A DNA stretch of 37,605 nt, taken from DATEXQ01 sp036846005. GTDB lineage: Bacteria > Patescibacteriota > Microgenomatia > UBA8517. Made by a program: the position numbers and the translations under genes. Shown here piece by piece: positions 25,259-34,385 of the stretch; within the stretch, counting starts at the first letter, position 1; the number at the start of each line of letters is the position of its first letter. The stretch covers positions 1 to 37,605 of the forward strand of contig DAIUCV010000006.1 of assembly GCA_036846005.1 (NCBI GenBank). The letters run 5' to 3'. The notes beneath the pieces were generated by a model that worked only from the letters and a program-made list of their open reading frames with translations, was not told the origin of the DNA and searched no databases.

Positions 25259-26513
25259 TATTTAAATAAAAACCATTTTCTAAATATTTTTGTCCTAATT
25301 TTTTAGAAAAAATCAAAATCCCCAAGAAAACCATTGAGAAAAGGAATAGCAACAACTTGATTCCGAAAAGTTCGACAATAGTTCCGGAAAAAACTACCGG
25401 GACTAATGTTGCAATAGTAGTTAAAAACCAAAAGTTTCCAAATACTCTTCCTCTTAAACCACCTGGTGTTTTTTCCTGCAGATATGTTTGTGCAGGAATT
25501 AAAATACCGATAAAGGCAAAACCGAAAGCCATTATTACCAGAATTCCTACAATCGTTCTAATAAATCCTTCCAGGATAGGAACTAAGAAAATTAATAATA
25601 TTGCGGCAAAGATAATCAAAAGAATTGATTTTTCTATTATTTCTTTTTTTCGATATTTAGTTTTCATCAGTTTGGGTATGGTCAGAGCCGAGATAGCTGC
25701 ACCAATTCCAGCCGGAACCGCCAAAACAAGTCCGGCAGAATTAATATTTATTCTAAAAATTTCGCTGGCTACAGCAGGAAAATTTACCGTAATAATTGCT
25801 AGGCATATTTGCAAAATCATCAGAAGTATAAAAGGCATCAAAATATTTTTGTTGTCTTTGATAAACGTATAACCTTCTACTATTCTTCTAAAGAATTTAA
25901 AGAACGATTCTTCATAATTTTTACTTTTTATTTGCTCTACTTCCAATCTCGGTAAGAAAAGTACACTTATAAATGCTAAAAATAAAGCGAAAGAACACAA
26001 AAATATCGATGTTTTAAAACCCAATACGGTATTTAATATTCCTGCTATTCCAAAACCTACTATTACGGCTGTCTGTTGGGTTAGTAAAAATAGCCCGTTA
26101 GCATGGGGTAAATCTTTTTCTTTAACCAGTGACGGCAGCGATGCCGATTCTGCAGGTACATAAAATTGGTTTAAAAATGAATAAATAAGAACTACCCCGT
26201 AGATTATAAAAAACCTAATTTGGTGAACAAAAACATAAAAGAGAATCGTCAATGCCTGGAGAATATTGGATATTATTAATATTTTTCTTCTTTCCACAAT
26301 ATCAACGCTGGCGGCAGCAAATGGACCTATGACTATTGCAGGAACCGCCCAGGCAACCCATAAAAGAGACGTGGCAATGGTTGAACCCGTTTCCGAAAAA
26401 AGTTTGATTAACAGCAAAAAATTCATAACATTTATGGATAATTGGGAAAGAATTTGTGAAGACCACAAATATAGAAAGTTTTTATTTTTAATAATTACCT
26501 TAAAATCCTGCAT
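25245..26513 (-). CDS. MFS transporter (EntS/MFS_3-like)
   Basis: This polytopic major facilitator (422 aa from ATG 26513) starts [20 protein letters not shown], the typical N-terminus of MFS_3 exporters. It carries the intracellular loop [11 protein letters not shown] and the C-terminal [25 protein letters not shown] motif. Relatives export siderophores, drugs or macrolides; the substrate is unknown. The frame is open upstream to 26663 through gatA, but the codons before 26513 are non-homologous, and ATG lies 4 nt after the gatA stop. It is wedged between gatA and gatB, overlapping gatB by 14 nt, an unusual place. Confidence 0.88.
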   Translation of the reverse strand: MQDFKVIIKNKNFLYLWSSQILSQLSINVMNFLLLIKLFSETGSTIATSLLWVAWAVPAIVIGPFAAASVDIVERRKILIISNILQALTILFYVFVHQIRFFIIYGVVLIYSFLNQFYVPAESASLPSLVKEKDLPHANGLFLLTQQTAVIVGFGIAGILNTVLGFKTSIFLCSFALFLAFISVLFLPRLEVEQIKSKNYEESFFKFFRRIVEGYTFIKDNKNILMPFILLMILQICLAIITVNFPAVASEIFRININSAGLVLAVPAGIGAAISALTIPKLMKTKYRKKEIIEKSILLIIFAAILLIFLVPILEGFIRTIVGILVIMAFGFAFIGILIPAQTYLQEKTPGGLRGRVFGNFWFLTTIATLVPVVFSGTIVELFGIKLLLFLFSMVFLGILIFSKKLGQKYLENGFYLNNENV

Positions 26514-26517
26514 ATTT

Positions 26518-27927
26518 TTAAATATTGGGAACCTCAGGTTTCCAGGAAATTTCTTGTTGAAACATTTTTCCCAGACTAACAAGCATATCTTCCGAAAACT
26601 TAGGCGCCATGATTTGAAAACCCAAAGGAAGTCTGTTTTTGGAAAATCCGTAAGGGATTGCAATTGAGGGTATTCCCGTTAAATTCGCGGTTGCCGCATA
26701 GATATCGGTCAAATACATCGAGAGAGGATTATTTGTTTTTTCACCCAATTTAAAAGCATTGGTGGGTGCAACCGGAGCAATCAGAGCATCCACATCTTTA
26801 AATACATTATCTACTTCCTTAATTATTATCGACCTGACTTTCATCGCTTGATTATAATAAGCGTCATAATATCCTGCCGAAAGAACATAAGTTCCCAGCA
26901 TTATTCTTCTTTTGGCTTCATCACCAAAGACTTCCCTCTCATCTCCAAATCTTATCCCATCATATCTTCCCAAATTCGAAGAAACCTCTGCCGGTTGAAT
27001 AATATAGTAGACCGATATTCCATACTTGGTATGCGGCAGACTTACTTCCTTAAAATTAATTCCCTTTTTCTTTAATAAATTAATTGCAGCAAATACTCCT
27101 TTTTCAACATCTTTATCTAATCCTTTGACGAAAAATTCTTTGGGGATTCCTACTGTTATTTTTGATTTATCTAATATGATATTCGAGTTTTTAAGAGTTG
27201 CATCTAATCCGTCTTCTCCTTTGGTCACTTCAAATATTTTTCTACTGTCTTCTACTGTTCGACTAAAATGTCCTACCGAATCAAGAGATGAAGCCATCGC
27301 GATAACCCCATACCTCGAAACTGACCCATAGGTAGGTTTTAAACCTACTACACCGCAAAAATTTGCAGGAACTCTAACCGAACCGCAGGTATCTGTTCCT
27401 GTTGCAATCAAACAATAGTTGGCTGCTAGACTTGCCGCTGAACCGCTCGATGAACCTCCTGCCACAAAATTTTCATTCCAGGGATTTTTGGTGGGACCAA
27501 AATCCGAATTTTCACCCGAAGATCCGTGAGCCCATGCATCGCAATTGGCTTTGGCAAGAGTAATACATCCTGCAGCATCAAATTTTTTTACAGTTGTTGC
27601 TGAATAACTGGGAATATAATCTTTTAATACATTAGATGCTGCGGTTGTTCTGATACCTTTGGTAAGAAACATGTCTTTATGAATAACCACAACTCCCAAA
27701 AGCGGATAATCTTTAAAAGCATTTTCTTTGTAATCAGAAATTAATCTGTCAACCTTTTTGGCTTTCTCGTAAGCAGAATCCTCAGCTAAGGTGATTATCG
27801 CATTTAGATTTTTGTCGTATTTCTTTATTCTGTCCAAATACGAATCTACTAAATCTACTGCAGAAAAATCTTTTTTAAGAAGTCCTTTTTGTGTTTCTTC
27901 GATTGTTAAGGGAGGATTAAACTTCAT
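26518..27927 (-). CDS. gatA: Aspartyl/glutamyl-tRNA amidotransferase subunit A
   Basis: GatA is the glutaminase of GatCAB, an amidase-signature enzyme that frees ammonia for GatB. The 469 residues contain the catalytic triad Lys84 (VVIHKDMF), Ser160 (AGGSSSGSAAS) and Ser183 (GTDTCGSVRVP; Cys replaces the usual first Gly of GGS). Also present are ENSDFGPTKNPW, the SRYGVIAMASSLDSVG tunnel region, and the tRNA-side YYIIQPAEVSSNLGRYDG. It starts 12 nt after the gatC stop. Presence of GatCAB implies that Gln-tRNA and/or Asn-tRNA is made by the indirect route. Confidence 0.96.
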   Translation of the reverse strand: MKFNPPLTIEETQKGLLKKDFSAVDLVDSYLDRIKKYDKNLNAIITLAEDSAYEKAKKVDRLISDYKENAFKDYPLLGVVVIHKDMFLTKGIRTTAASNVLKDYIPSYSATTVKKFDAAGCITLAKANCDAWAHGSSGENSDFGPTKNPWNENFVAGGSSSGSAASLAANYCLIATGTDTCGSVRVPANFCGVVGLKPTYGSVSRYGVIAMASSLDSVGHFSRTVEDSRKIFEVTKGEDGLDATLKNSNIILDKSKITVGIPKEFFVKGLDKDVEKGVFAAINLLKKKGINFKEVSLPHTKYGISVYYIIQPAEVSSNLGRYDGIRFGDEREVFGDEAKRRIMLGTYVLSAGYYDAYYNQAMKVRSIIIKEVDNVFKDVDALIAPVAPTNAFKLGEKTNNPLSMYLTDIYAATANLTGIPSIAIPYGFSKNRLPLGFQIMAPKFSEDMLVSLGKMFQQEISWKPEVPNI

Positions 27928-27939
27928 ATTTATATTTCT

Positions 27940-28245
27940 TTATTTATCTTTTTCCAATATTGCTGAAACTTTAAAATATCCGTTATGTGTTTCTTCTGTT
28001 CCTGATAAAGCTTCATCTTGAGTCAAAGAATTCTGGGAATTGGCTGCGTCATCCCTGGTTACATCTTTAAGATTTGTCGTTTGACTGGTGGGTTCTACAT
28101 TAGAGGTTTCAACTTCCTTCAGATGACTTACATAACCGATAATATCGGATAGTTGTTTTTTAAATTTTACGATTTCATGCGAATTTAAATTTAATTTGGC
28201 AAGATCTGCTATATGCGAGATATCTTTGTTAGTGAGGTCGGTCAT
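27940..28245 (-). CDS. gatC: Aspartyl/glutamyl-tRNA amidotransferase subunit C
   Basis: GatC is the small scaffold that wraps the GatA-GatB interface. The family pattern is clear: ISHIADLAKLNL, then FKKQLSDIIGYVSHLKEV, then VEPTSQTTNLKDVTRDD. The tail (EETHNGYFKVSAILEKDK) matches the typical YF.VP..L ending. I start it at ATG 28245 (101 residues). Seven further in-frame codons reach a TTG at 28266, but the -10 box at 28259-28254 lies inside them. It leads gatC-gatA-MFS-gatB-GGDEF-dnaE. Confidence 0.93.
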   Translation of the reverse strand: MTDLTNKDISHIADLAKLNLNSHEIVKFKKQLSDIIGYVSHLKEVETSNVEPTSQTTNLKDVTRDDAANSQNSLTQDEALSGTEETHNGYFKVSAILEKDK

Positions 28246-28253
28246 ATGAGCAT

Positions 28254-28283
28254 ATAATACATACAACTTAATACTTTAGGCAA
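28254..28283 (-). promoter_or_regulatory. gatC operon promoter
   Basis: On the minus strand: TTGCCT (28283-28278), 18 nt, TATTAT (28259-28254). Predicted start at A28247 leaves a 2-nt leader before ATG 28245; no Shine-Dalgarno sequence. Confidence 0.45.
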
Positions 28284-28311
28284 CACCAATGTCATTTAAT
28301 AATAATTTAGG

Positions 28312-29244
28312 TTATGCCATTTGTCGAAGTGCTTTAATTCTATCTTCTACAGGGGGATGTGTATTGAAAAGATTTGAAAAGGTGGATACTGCCGATTTTG
28401 TTTTACCCTTAAACGGATTGACTATATAAAGATGTGCTGTTGCTTTGTTGGCTGCTTCAAGCGGTTCTGTGTCTGAGGATATTTTCTGAAGTGCAGAAAT
28501 CAAACCGCTTGGTTGTCTCGTTAAATTTACACTTCCCGAATCGGCTAAAAATTCTCTGCGTCTGGATATTGCCAGCTGAATTAGTTGGGCAACAATAGGA
28601 GAAAGAATTGCAAAGATAATTCCTACGATTAACATGATTACACCCAATTGATTTCCTTCCCTGTCTGAGTTATCTCTTCCTCCCAACCAGCGAATTCTGA
28701 TTAACCAATCCCCAAGAAGGGCAACCGTTCCCACCAAGACTGCAACAACAGACATCAATCTGGAATCATAATTTTTAATATGACTTAATTCGTGCCCTAT
28801 AACTCCTTCCAGTTCGGTTCTGTCCAATTTCTGAAGAAGACCAGTGGTTGCACAGATAACTGCATGTTCGGGATCTCTGCCTGTGGCAAAGGCATTTGGA
28901 GCACTGTCTTCTATGACATACAGTTTTGGTTTGGGAAGACCTGAGGCAATACTTAAATTTTCGGCAACCGTATAAAATTCAAAATCTTTGGTTCTTGAGG
29001 CTAGTCTTGCTCCGGATATGGTCAAAACTATCTTATCGCTGTAATAATAACCCACCAAACTCATTAATCCCGAGATGATTAAACTTAGTCCCACAATACC
29101 CAATCCTCCCGGTTGATAACCTAGATACATGGCAAAGGCTTGGGATATAAAATAAATTGCCAAAGCAACAAATATTACGAAAAAGACAATTATGATTGCG
29201 CTTTTTCTTTTATTTGCAGAGACAGACTCGTAAATGTTTATCAT
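28312..29244 (-). CDS. htpX: M48-family membrane zinc metalloprotease HtpX
   Basis: HtpX degrades misfolded membrane proteins. The 310-residue protein has two N-terminal membrane helices (IIVFFVIFVALAIYFI; GIVGLSLIISGLMSLVGYY), the zinc motif EGVIGHELSHIKNYD, two further hydrophobic helices, and the third ligand in RREFLADSGSVNLTRQPSGL. The C-terminus FNTHPPVEDRIKALRQ is typical. It overlaps the end of lemA by 4 nt (ATGA), a pairing seen in many bacteria and suggesting joint envelope-stress function. Confidence 0.94.
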   Translation of the reverse strand: MINIYESVSANKRKSAIIIVFFVIFVALAIYFISQAFAMYLGYQPGGLGIVGLSLIISGLMSLVGYYYSDKIVLTISGARLASRTKDFEFYTVAENLSIASGLPKPKLYVIEDSAPNAFATGRDPEHAVICATTGLLQKLDRTELEGVIGHELSHIKNYDSRLMSVVAVLVGTVALLGDWLIRIRWLGGRDNSDREGNQLGVIMLIVGIIFAILSPIVAQLIQLAISRRREFLADSGSVNLTRQPSGLISALQKISSDTEPLEAANKATAHLYIVNPFKGKTKSAVSTFSNLFNTHPPVEDRIKALRQMA

Positions 29245-29828
29245 AAACTAATCTTAGGTGTTTTTGTTTCCTCTGTTTTTACTTCTACGTGCTCACCTTC
29301 TTGTGGGGTAATCAATCCCGGTAATTCAGCAAATTTAAACATGGAGGCTATAAAACTGGACGGAACAGAAACTCTTTTAACGTTGTAGTCTGCTGTTAAA
29401 TCAATTACTAATCTTCTTGCATACATTATTTTGTCTGAGGTGTCTCTTAATTCATCCATTAGTTTTACAACCACTTCGCTTCCTTTTATTTCTGGATTAG
29501 ATTCCATTACAAGTTTGATGTCTGGAAGTAAAGACGCCACCTTGCTGCCTGCGTCTGCCATTTTCTGTACATCTTGAGATTTGATTGCCGATTCAATTGA
29601 TTTTCTTACTTCAGTTAATTTACTAAAAATTTCCTGTTCGTGCTTCAAATACCCTTTGGTTGATACTTCCAAATTAGGAATAAGGTCTGATTGTCTTTTG
29701 AGTTGATTCCCGATTTCCTGTACTGCTGCTTTAATTCTTGCTTTACTACCCACAAAAAAGTTGTAGGTCGAAAATACCCAAAATATTACTACTACTAATG
29801 CAATTACTAATATCCAAGTTAATGTCAT
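29241..29828 (-). CDS. lemA: LemA family protein
   Basis: This 195-residue protein has one N-terminal membrane helix (TWILVIALVVVIFWVFSTYNFF), then the helical LemA fold: AAVQEIGNQLKRQSDLIPNLE, VKGYLKHEQEIF, VRKSIESA, and the C-terminal RRLVIDLTADYNVKRVSVPSS motif. The molecular role of LemA is not established; the htpX-lemA pair is widespread. GGTGGTGA lies 7 nt before ATG 29828, a good Shine-Dalgarno sequence, unlike most neighbours. Confidence 0.93.
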   Translation of the reverse strand: MTLTWILVIALVVVIFWVFSTYNFFVGSKARIKAAVQEIGNQLKRQSDLIPNLEVSTKGYLKHEQEIFSKLTEVRKSIESAIKSQDVQKMADAGSKVASLLPDIKLVMESNPEIKGSEVVVKLMDELRDTSDKIMYARRLVIDLTADYNVKRVSVPSSFIASMFKFAELPGLITPQEGEHVEVKTEETKTPKISL

Positions 29829-29864
29829 ATATATATCACCACCCTTCTAGTTTATTATCGCTAA

Positions 29865-31679
29865 TCATTTTAGCACTTTCTCAAATTCTTCTAAGGTCAA
29901 ACAATTAATTATATTTTCTTTTATTGCCCATCCACGTCTTGCAACATCAATACCGTGCTGCATATTATTCAAACACTGAAGATTATGGGAATCGGTCCCT
30001 AAAGTTAATTTAACATTATTATCAATTGCTTCTTTAACCAAAAAATCCGGTAAATCCAATCTGGTCGGATCGGCATTGATCTCTATCCAGATATTTTTCT
30101 TTTTGCATTCGTCAAATATCTGAAGCCAATCGTATTCAACACCTTCTCTTTCGTTAAGTCTTCTTCCTGTAGGATGTGCGAATATTTTAACTTTGGGATG
30201 GTTTAGAGCAGACAATACTCTTTTTGTGGCAATACTTCTTTCCTGATCAAAGCTGGAATGAATAGAAACTAAGGCAAAATCTAATAATTCCAGTGCTTTA
30301 TCCGAAATAGCCAGTTCTCCACTGGGTAAAATATCAATTTCGAGGCTATTGAACACTTTCTTTATTCGGCTTTTCACTGTTTTCACAATATTATCTTTTT
30401 TGTGCATTATTGAGTAATTTAATTTGCCAATAGCTTCACTTTTTCTTTTTAATATATCTATTATTTGATTTTCGGTGTGTCTACTGTGGCTGGGATTATG
30501 TTCGGTAAAAGCTAGATATTCATAACCCAATTCCTCAGCCTTAATAATTACATCCTCCATCGAAGATTCTCCTAAATCATGACTTGTCTCTATATCAAAA
30601 TCAGAATGTATTTGTAAATCTGCTTTTACATCTGAGAGTTTTATCAATTTAGGTATTTGCTTTTTTAAGGCTGCTTCCAATTCTCCTGTATCTTCCCTTA
30701 ATTCCGGTGGAATCCATTCCATACCCAAGTATTTATAAAATTCTTCTTCTGTGGGAAACTTTTTTATCTTGGATTCAGCATCTCTTACTTTTTTTATACC
30801 GTATTCGGATAAACTGAATCCCTTTTTAAGTGCGTATTCCCTTAAGGCTATGTTGTGGTGTTTGCTTCCGGTAAAATGCTGCAAAAGAGCACCGTATGAT
30901 TGAGGTTCTTGAGCCATTAAGTCTACCTGTACGTCTCCCGGTAAAATAATCGATGCTGTTCTGGTTCCTTTTTCCAGAACTCTACTCGTCTTAGGATAGC
31001 GTGTGAACCTATCTAGAGCATCAAGAGGCTTGTTTGAGGCTACTGCTATGTCAATATCTCCCACAGTCGAAGCCTTCCTTCTTATGCTTCCTAAGGCATC
31101 AGCCTTCACCAACGAATTGTCTTCTTTCATCCAATTAATTACTTCATTCGCAATATTTTCTGCATAAGGCAATAAATATCTTTTAACTTTTCTTCTGTTT
31201 TCTTCAATGGTTCGTAGAATATCTGCTTGTGATTCTTCGCCGAATCCTTCCATCTTGGCAATTTTCCCCTCTTTAGCTGCTTTTTCTAAATCAGCGGTAG
31301 CATTTTTTGCTGAAGACAAATTAAGTTCATTTACCAACTTAAAGGCCGTTTTTGCTCCTATACCCGGCAGATCCAGAAGTTCAAAGACAGCAGGTGAAAT
31401 TCCTTTCATAATAGCCTCAAAATGTCTTGATCCCCCTGTTTTAAATAATTCGCTCAGATTTGCTGAAATTGACGGACCGATACCTGGAATATCTACCAAC
31501 TTGTCTTCATCCCAAAGATCTTTAGCTTCGCTTGATAAATGCTCAACAGCATCGGCTGCCCTTTCATAGGCAATAATTTTAAATTTATTTTTATTCGCGT
31601 TAATCAATTCGTATGAGGCTGCAACAGCCCGCAATAATTCTGCAATTTCCAGATTGGTCATATTTTTGTGTATTTTCAT
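29865..31679 (-). CDS. polX: DNA polymerase X with C-terminal PHP domain
   Basis: PolX is a repair polymerase for short-gap filling (base excision repair). The 604 residues show an N-terminal helical 8-kDa-like domain, helix-hairpin-helix motifs at DIPGIGPS (63-70) and LPGIGAK (104-110), and the nucleotidyl-transferase palm GSIRRKASTVGDIDIAVAS (197-215) with Asp208/Asp210. The C-terminal PHP phosphoesterase (DLQIHSDFD, FTEHNPSHSR, HSSFD, FAHPTGR, GTDSHNL) often supplies 3'-5' exonuclease or phosphatase activity. A perfect extended -10 box 6 nt before ATG 31679 indicates a leaderless mRNA. It is divergent from the FkbM gene. Confidence 0.95.
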   Translation of the reverse strand: MKIHKNMTNLEIAELLRAVAASYELINANKNKFKIIAYERAADAVEHLSSEAKDLWDEDKLVDIPGIGPSISANLSELFKTGGSRHFEAIMKGISPAVFELLDLPGIGAKTAFKLVNELNLSSAKNATADLEKAAKEGKIAKMEGFGEESQADILRTIEENRRKVKRYLLPYAENIANEVINWMKEDNSLVKADALGSIRRKASTVGDIDIAVASNKPLDALDRFTRYPKTSRVLEKGTRTASIILPGDVQVDLMAQEPQSYGALLQHFTGSKHHNIALREYALKKGFSLSEYGIKKVRDAESKIKKFPTEEEFYKYLGMEWIPPELREDTGELEAALKKQIPKLIKLSDVKADLQIHSDFDIETSHDLGESSMEDVIIKAEELGYEYLAFTEHNPSHSRHTENQIIDILKRKSEAIGKLNYSIMHKKDNIVKTVKSRIKKVFNSLEIDILPSGELAISDKALELLDFALVSIHSSFDQERSIATKRVLSALNHPKVKIFAHPTGRRLNEREGVEYDWLQIFDECKKKNIWIEINADPTRLDLPDFLVKEAIDNNVKLTLGTDSHNLQCLNNMQHGIDVARRGWAIKENIINCLTLEEFEKVLK

Positions 31680-31685
31680 AATTTG

Positions 31686-31712
31686 ATTATATCAGGATAC
31701 ATTAACAGTCAA
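31686..31712 (-). promoter_or_regulatory. polX promoter (extended -10, leaderless)
   Basis: On the minus strand: TTGACT (31712-31707), 15 nt, TATAAT (31691-31686) within TGATATAAT. Six bases separate it from ATG 31679, identical in motif and distance to ruvC. Confidence 0.65.
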
Positions 31713-31770
31713 TCAAACAGAGATTTTTCTTATAAATATAGGTTGTATGTTAAAATTTTAGTAAATAATT

Positions 31771-32442
31771 GTGAAAAACAACTTAAAATATTTGAAAAGT
31801 GAATTTTCGACTATCTTTAATATCTCTTGTTTTTATAAGAAACCTCATTTTTCCCAAGAGGGTGAGGATATTATTATCAATAAATATTTTTCCCATAAAA
31901 ATAACGGATTTTATGTTGATGTGGGAGCACACCATCCGTTTAGGTATTCCAATACCTATCTTCTTTATAAAAAAGGTTGGAATGGTATTAATATTGATCC
32001 AACTCCGGGAGTTAAAAGACTTTTTGACAGAACCAGAAAAAGAGATACTAATCTGGAATTAGCAATCGATAAAAAGAGTGGTAAAAAAGTATTATTCATA
32101 TTCAAGGATCAAGCACTCAATACTCTTTCTAAAACATTTGCAAATATAATAATAAAATCCGGTCAATCAAAACTTTTAAATACAATTAGTGTCAAAACTC
32201 AAAGACTTGATAATATTTTAGATAAATATTTAAAGAAAGAAAAACAAATCGATTTACTGAATATTGATGTGGAAGGCTACGAAATGAATGTATTAAATTC
32301 AATTAATTGGGCTAAATATCGGCCTAATGTAATCATTATTGAAAATATTTACAAAACAGATGAATTAAGAAAATATCTATCTGATTTAAATTATTTACTT
32401 TATGCAAATACCCTATCTTCCAATATCTATGTCCAAAAATGA
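31771..32442 (+). CDS. FkbM family methyltransferase
   Basis: This 223-residue protein belongs to the SAM-dependent FkbM family, which usually O-methylates sugars or polyketides. The SAM-binding motif FYVDVGAHHPFRYSNTYLLY is at about 47-66, with NGINIDPTPG as the acidic second strand. VKTQRLDNIL and LLNIDVEGYEMNVLNSI complete the fold. It starts with GTG, has no Shine-Dalgarno sequence, and is divergent from polX. It overlaps the DUF4012 gene, so its target may be an envelope glycan or a surface component handled by that protein; this is inference. Confidence 0.88.
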   Translation: MKNNLKYLKSEFSTIFNISCFYKKPHFSQEGEDIIINKYFSHKNNGFYVDVGAHHPFRYSNTYLLYKKGWNGINIDPTPGVKRLFDRTRKRDTNLELAIDKKSGKKVLFIFKDQALNTLSKTFANIIIKSGQSKLLNTISVKTQRLDNILDKYLKKEKQIDLLNIDVEGYEMNVLNSINWAKYRPNVIIIENIYKTDELRKYLSDLNYLLYANTLSSNIYVQK

Positions 32443-33880
32443 AGTAAAGATAAAAAAATTGGTTTTAAGGATTTCTCTTATAACTTTTACTTTTTTATTA
32501 TCATTGTTCATATTATTTTCCTCTTTTTGTTCTCTTAGTATTTATAAATTCGCTAATGCAATAATTCAAAATGATGAAAATTTATACGGTAAAACATATG
32601 TAAATGCCGGATTTTGTATCAACTGGTTTACCCCCTTTGAAGAATTGGCAAAAGCCTTCAGAAATAAAAAATACATAGTACTACTGCAAAATAATTATGA
32701 GCTTAGAGCAAGCGGAGGTTTTATGGGTTCATATGCTGTATTAAATTTCGGGTCTACCGGGTTGGAAACCTGGAAAGTAGAAAATATATATGTTCCCGAC
32801 GGACAATTAAAGGGACATGTTACTCCTATCAAACCTATTCAACAGGCATTCAGAACCGGAGACTGGAGGCTAAGAGACAGTAACTGGGAGGTTGATTTTC
32901 CTAAAGCAGCCAAAGATATTGAGTGGTTTTTCAATAAAGGCGGAGAGGAAAATATAGACGGAATTATTGCCATAAACTTTTCTCTTTTTGAAAATTTGGT
33001 AAAAATACTGGGTAATATTAATGTTACCGATTATGACATAAAAGTTTATCCAAATTCACTCTATATACTAACACAAACTTATTCAGAAAAAGATTCGTTT
33101 CCAGGTTCTACGCAAAAACAATCTTTTCTAAATAGTTTAGGGAAAAGTATGCTTAATAAAGTTAAAGAGGCAAGTGTAATAACAAAAATAAAAATTACGC
33201 TTATGTTAATTAACGAACTTAAAAATGGTCAAATTTTGATATCTATAAAAGATAATAATCTTGCTCAAAAATTAAATAGACTTAATCTTGACGGATCTCT
33301 TGGTAATTACAACTTTGATTTTCTCTATCCCGTTGAATCTAACTTGGGTGCAAATAAAGCAAACGGATATATAGAAAGAAGTATTATTCAGAATGTAAAT
33401 ATAAAAAATAATAAAATAACATCCCAGGTTACAATTACATGGAAAAATAGGTCGGTGTACGAATCTCCTAAACCTCCTTCTTTTTGGGGTGGCAATTATA
33501 TAAATTACGAGAGAATAGTACTACCAAAAAATGCGATTAATATCACTGTTACCGTTAACAACAAGAATTATCTTTTCAAAAATATAAAGGATATATCAAA
33601 TTTACCTAGAATAGAAAATGATTTTACATATTCTTTGGAACAATATGGAAATTTTCAAATAATTGGTTTTTGGGTTCTCGTTCCTGCAAAATATTCTCTG
33701 AGTTCAATACTTAGCTACAATCTACCTTTAAAACAGGAGCAAAAAAAATATGAGGTAAATATCAAATCCCAACCGGGAATCAAAAACCTTGAATATAATC
33801 TTATATTAAACGGTAAAATTCTCGTAAAGGAAATATTAAATGGTAATAAAATATATAAAAGAAATATAGAAAAAATATAA
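32429..33880 (+). CDS. DUF4012 membrane-anchored protein
   Basis: This 483-residue protein has one N-terminal membrane helix (LRISLITFTFLLSLFILFSS) and a large extracytoplasmic domain. The pattern YIVLLQNNYELRASGGFMGSY, then TGDWRLRDSNWEVDFPKAAK and GIIAINFSLFENLVKILG, is that of DUF4012, a family of unknown function abundant in CPR and some Gram-positive bacteria. The frame is open from an ATG at 32402; ATG 32429 is preferred because it precedes the basic run before the membrane helix. It overlaps the FkbM gene by 14 nt and is co-transcribed with it. Confidence 0.85.
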   Translation: MSKNEVKIKKLVLRISLITFTFLLSLFILFSSFCSLSIYKFANAIIQNDENLYGKTYVNAGFCINWFTPFEELAKAFRNKKYIVLLQNNYELRASGGFMGSYAVLNFGSTGLETWKVENIYVPDGQLKGHVTPIKPIQQAFRTGDWRLRDSNWEVDFPKAAKDIEWFFNKGGEENIDGIIAINFSLFENLVKILGNINVTDYDIKVYPNSLYILTQTYSEKDSFPGSTQKQSFLNSLGKSMLNKVKEASVITKIKITLMLINELKNGQILISIKDNNLAQKLNRLNLDGSLGNYNFDFLYPVESNLGANKANGYIERSIIQNVNIKNNKITSQVTITWKNRSVYESPKPPSFWGGNYINYERIVLPKNAINITVTVNNKNYLFKNIKDISNLPRIENDFTYSLEQYGNFQIIGFWVLVPAKYSLSSILSYNLPLKQEQKKYEVNIKSQPGIKNLEYNLILNGKILVKEILNGNKIYKRNIEKI

Positions 33881-33930
33881 TCTTAAACTATATAAGAGAA
33901 ATTACTTTATCTAATAAGTAAGTAAAGAAG

Positions 33931-34380
33931 TTAAGATTTCTTGGATTTTTTTGAAGTTTTAGACTTTTTCTTTGGTTCTGCTTTTACTTCTTTAATTTCT
34001 ATTTCTATTTCTTTCTTCTCTTCTACAACAGGAGGGATAACTGGAGAAAGAATTCCCAGAATTTTGTCTAACTTAGCATTAATTGCGTCAAACTGAAAGT
34101 TACTTTGGGGTTGTACACTGTCTCTGTTTTCAAAATTAGATCTTCTTGGGCTTCTATCATCAAATCTTCTTGAATCAGAACCTCCACCCATTTTTTCAAA
34201 ACAGTCGCTACAATAAACTGGTTTGCTTCCTGTAGGTTTGAAGGGAACCTCGCATTCTTTTCCACAGTTACTACAGATGGTCTTAAACATCTCTCTGTCT
34301 CTTCCCCTACCACCAAAGTCTCTTCTGCCGAAATCTCTTCTTCCTCCACCAAATCTGTTATCTCTATTAAATTGTCTCAT
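33931..34380 (-). CDS. RGG-rich CxxC-x(n)-CxxC zinc-ribbon protein
   Basis: The 149-residue protein has three parts. An Arg/Gly-rich N-terminus (RFGGGRRDFGRRDFGGRGR) resembles RNA-binding RGG tracts. A zinc ribbon follows: CSNCGKECEVPFKPTGSKPV then YCSDC, a CxxC-x17-CxxC arrangement common in CPR genomes. The C-terminus is a coiled/acidic segment ending in a lysine tail (KKKSKTSKKSKKS). Nucleic-acid binding is likely; the partner is unknown. A TTG two codons upstream is an alternative start, but ATG 34380 is better. The -10 box TGTTATAAT ends 5 nt before ATG. It lies near the large RNA described below, so an RNA partner is worth considering. Confidence 0.8.
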   Translation of the reverse strand: MRQFNRDNRFGGGRRDFGRRDFGGRGRDREMFKTICSNCGKECEVPFKPTGSKPVYCSDCFEKMGGGSDSRRFDDRSPRRSNFENRDSVQPQSNFQFDAINAKLDKILGILSPVIPPVVEEKKEIEIEIKEVKAEPKKKSKTSKKSKKS

Positions 34381-34385
34381 GCGCA

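Noticed and set aside
26514..26663. Longer MFS protein starting at 26663
   Set aside because: The extra 50 codons lie inside gatA, and the downstream ATG at 26513 gives the normal MFS N-terminus.
33902..33921. TTACTT/AAGTAA hairpin as terminator between DUF4012 and the zinc-ribbon gene
   Set aside because: Six AT-rich pairs and no T run; too weak to call.
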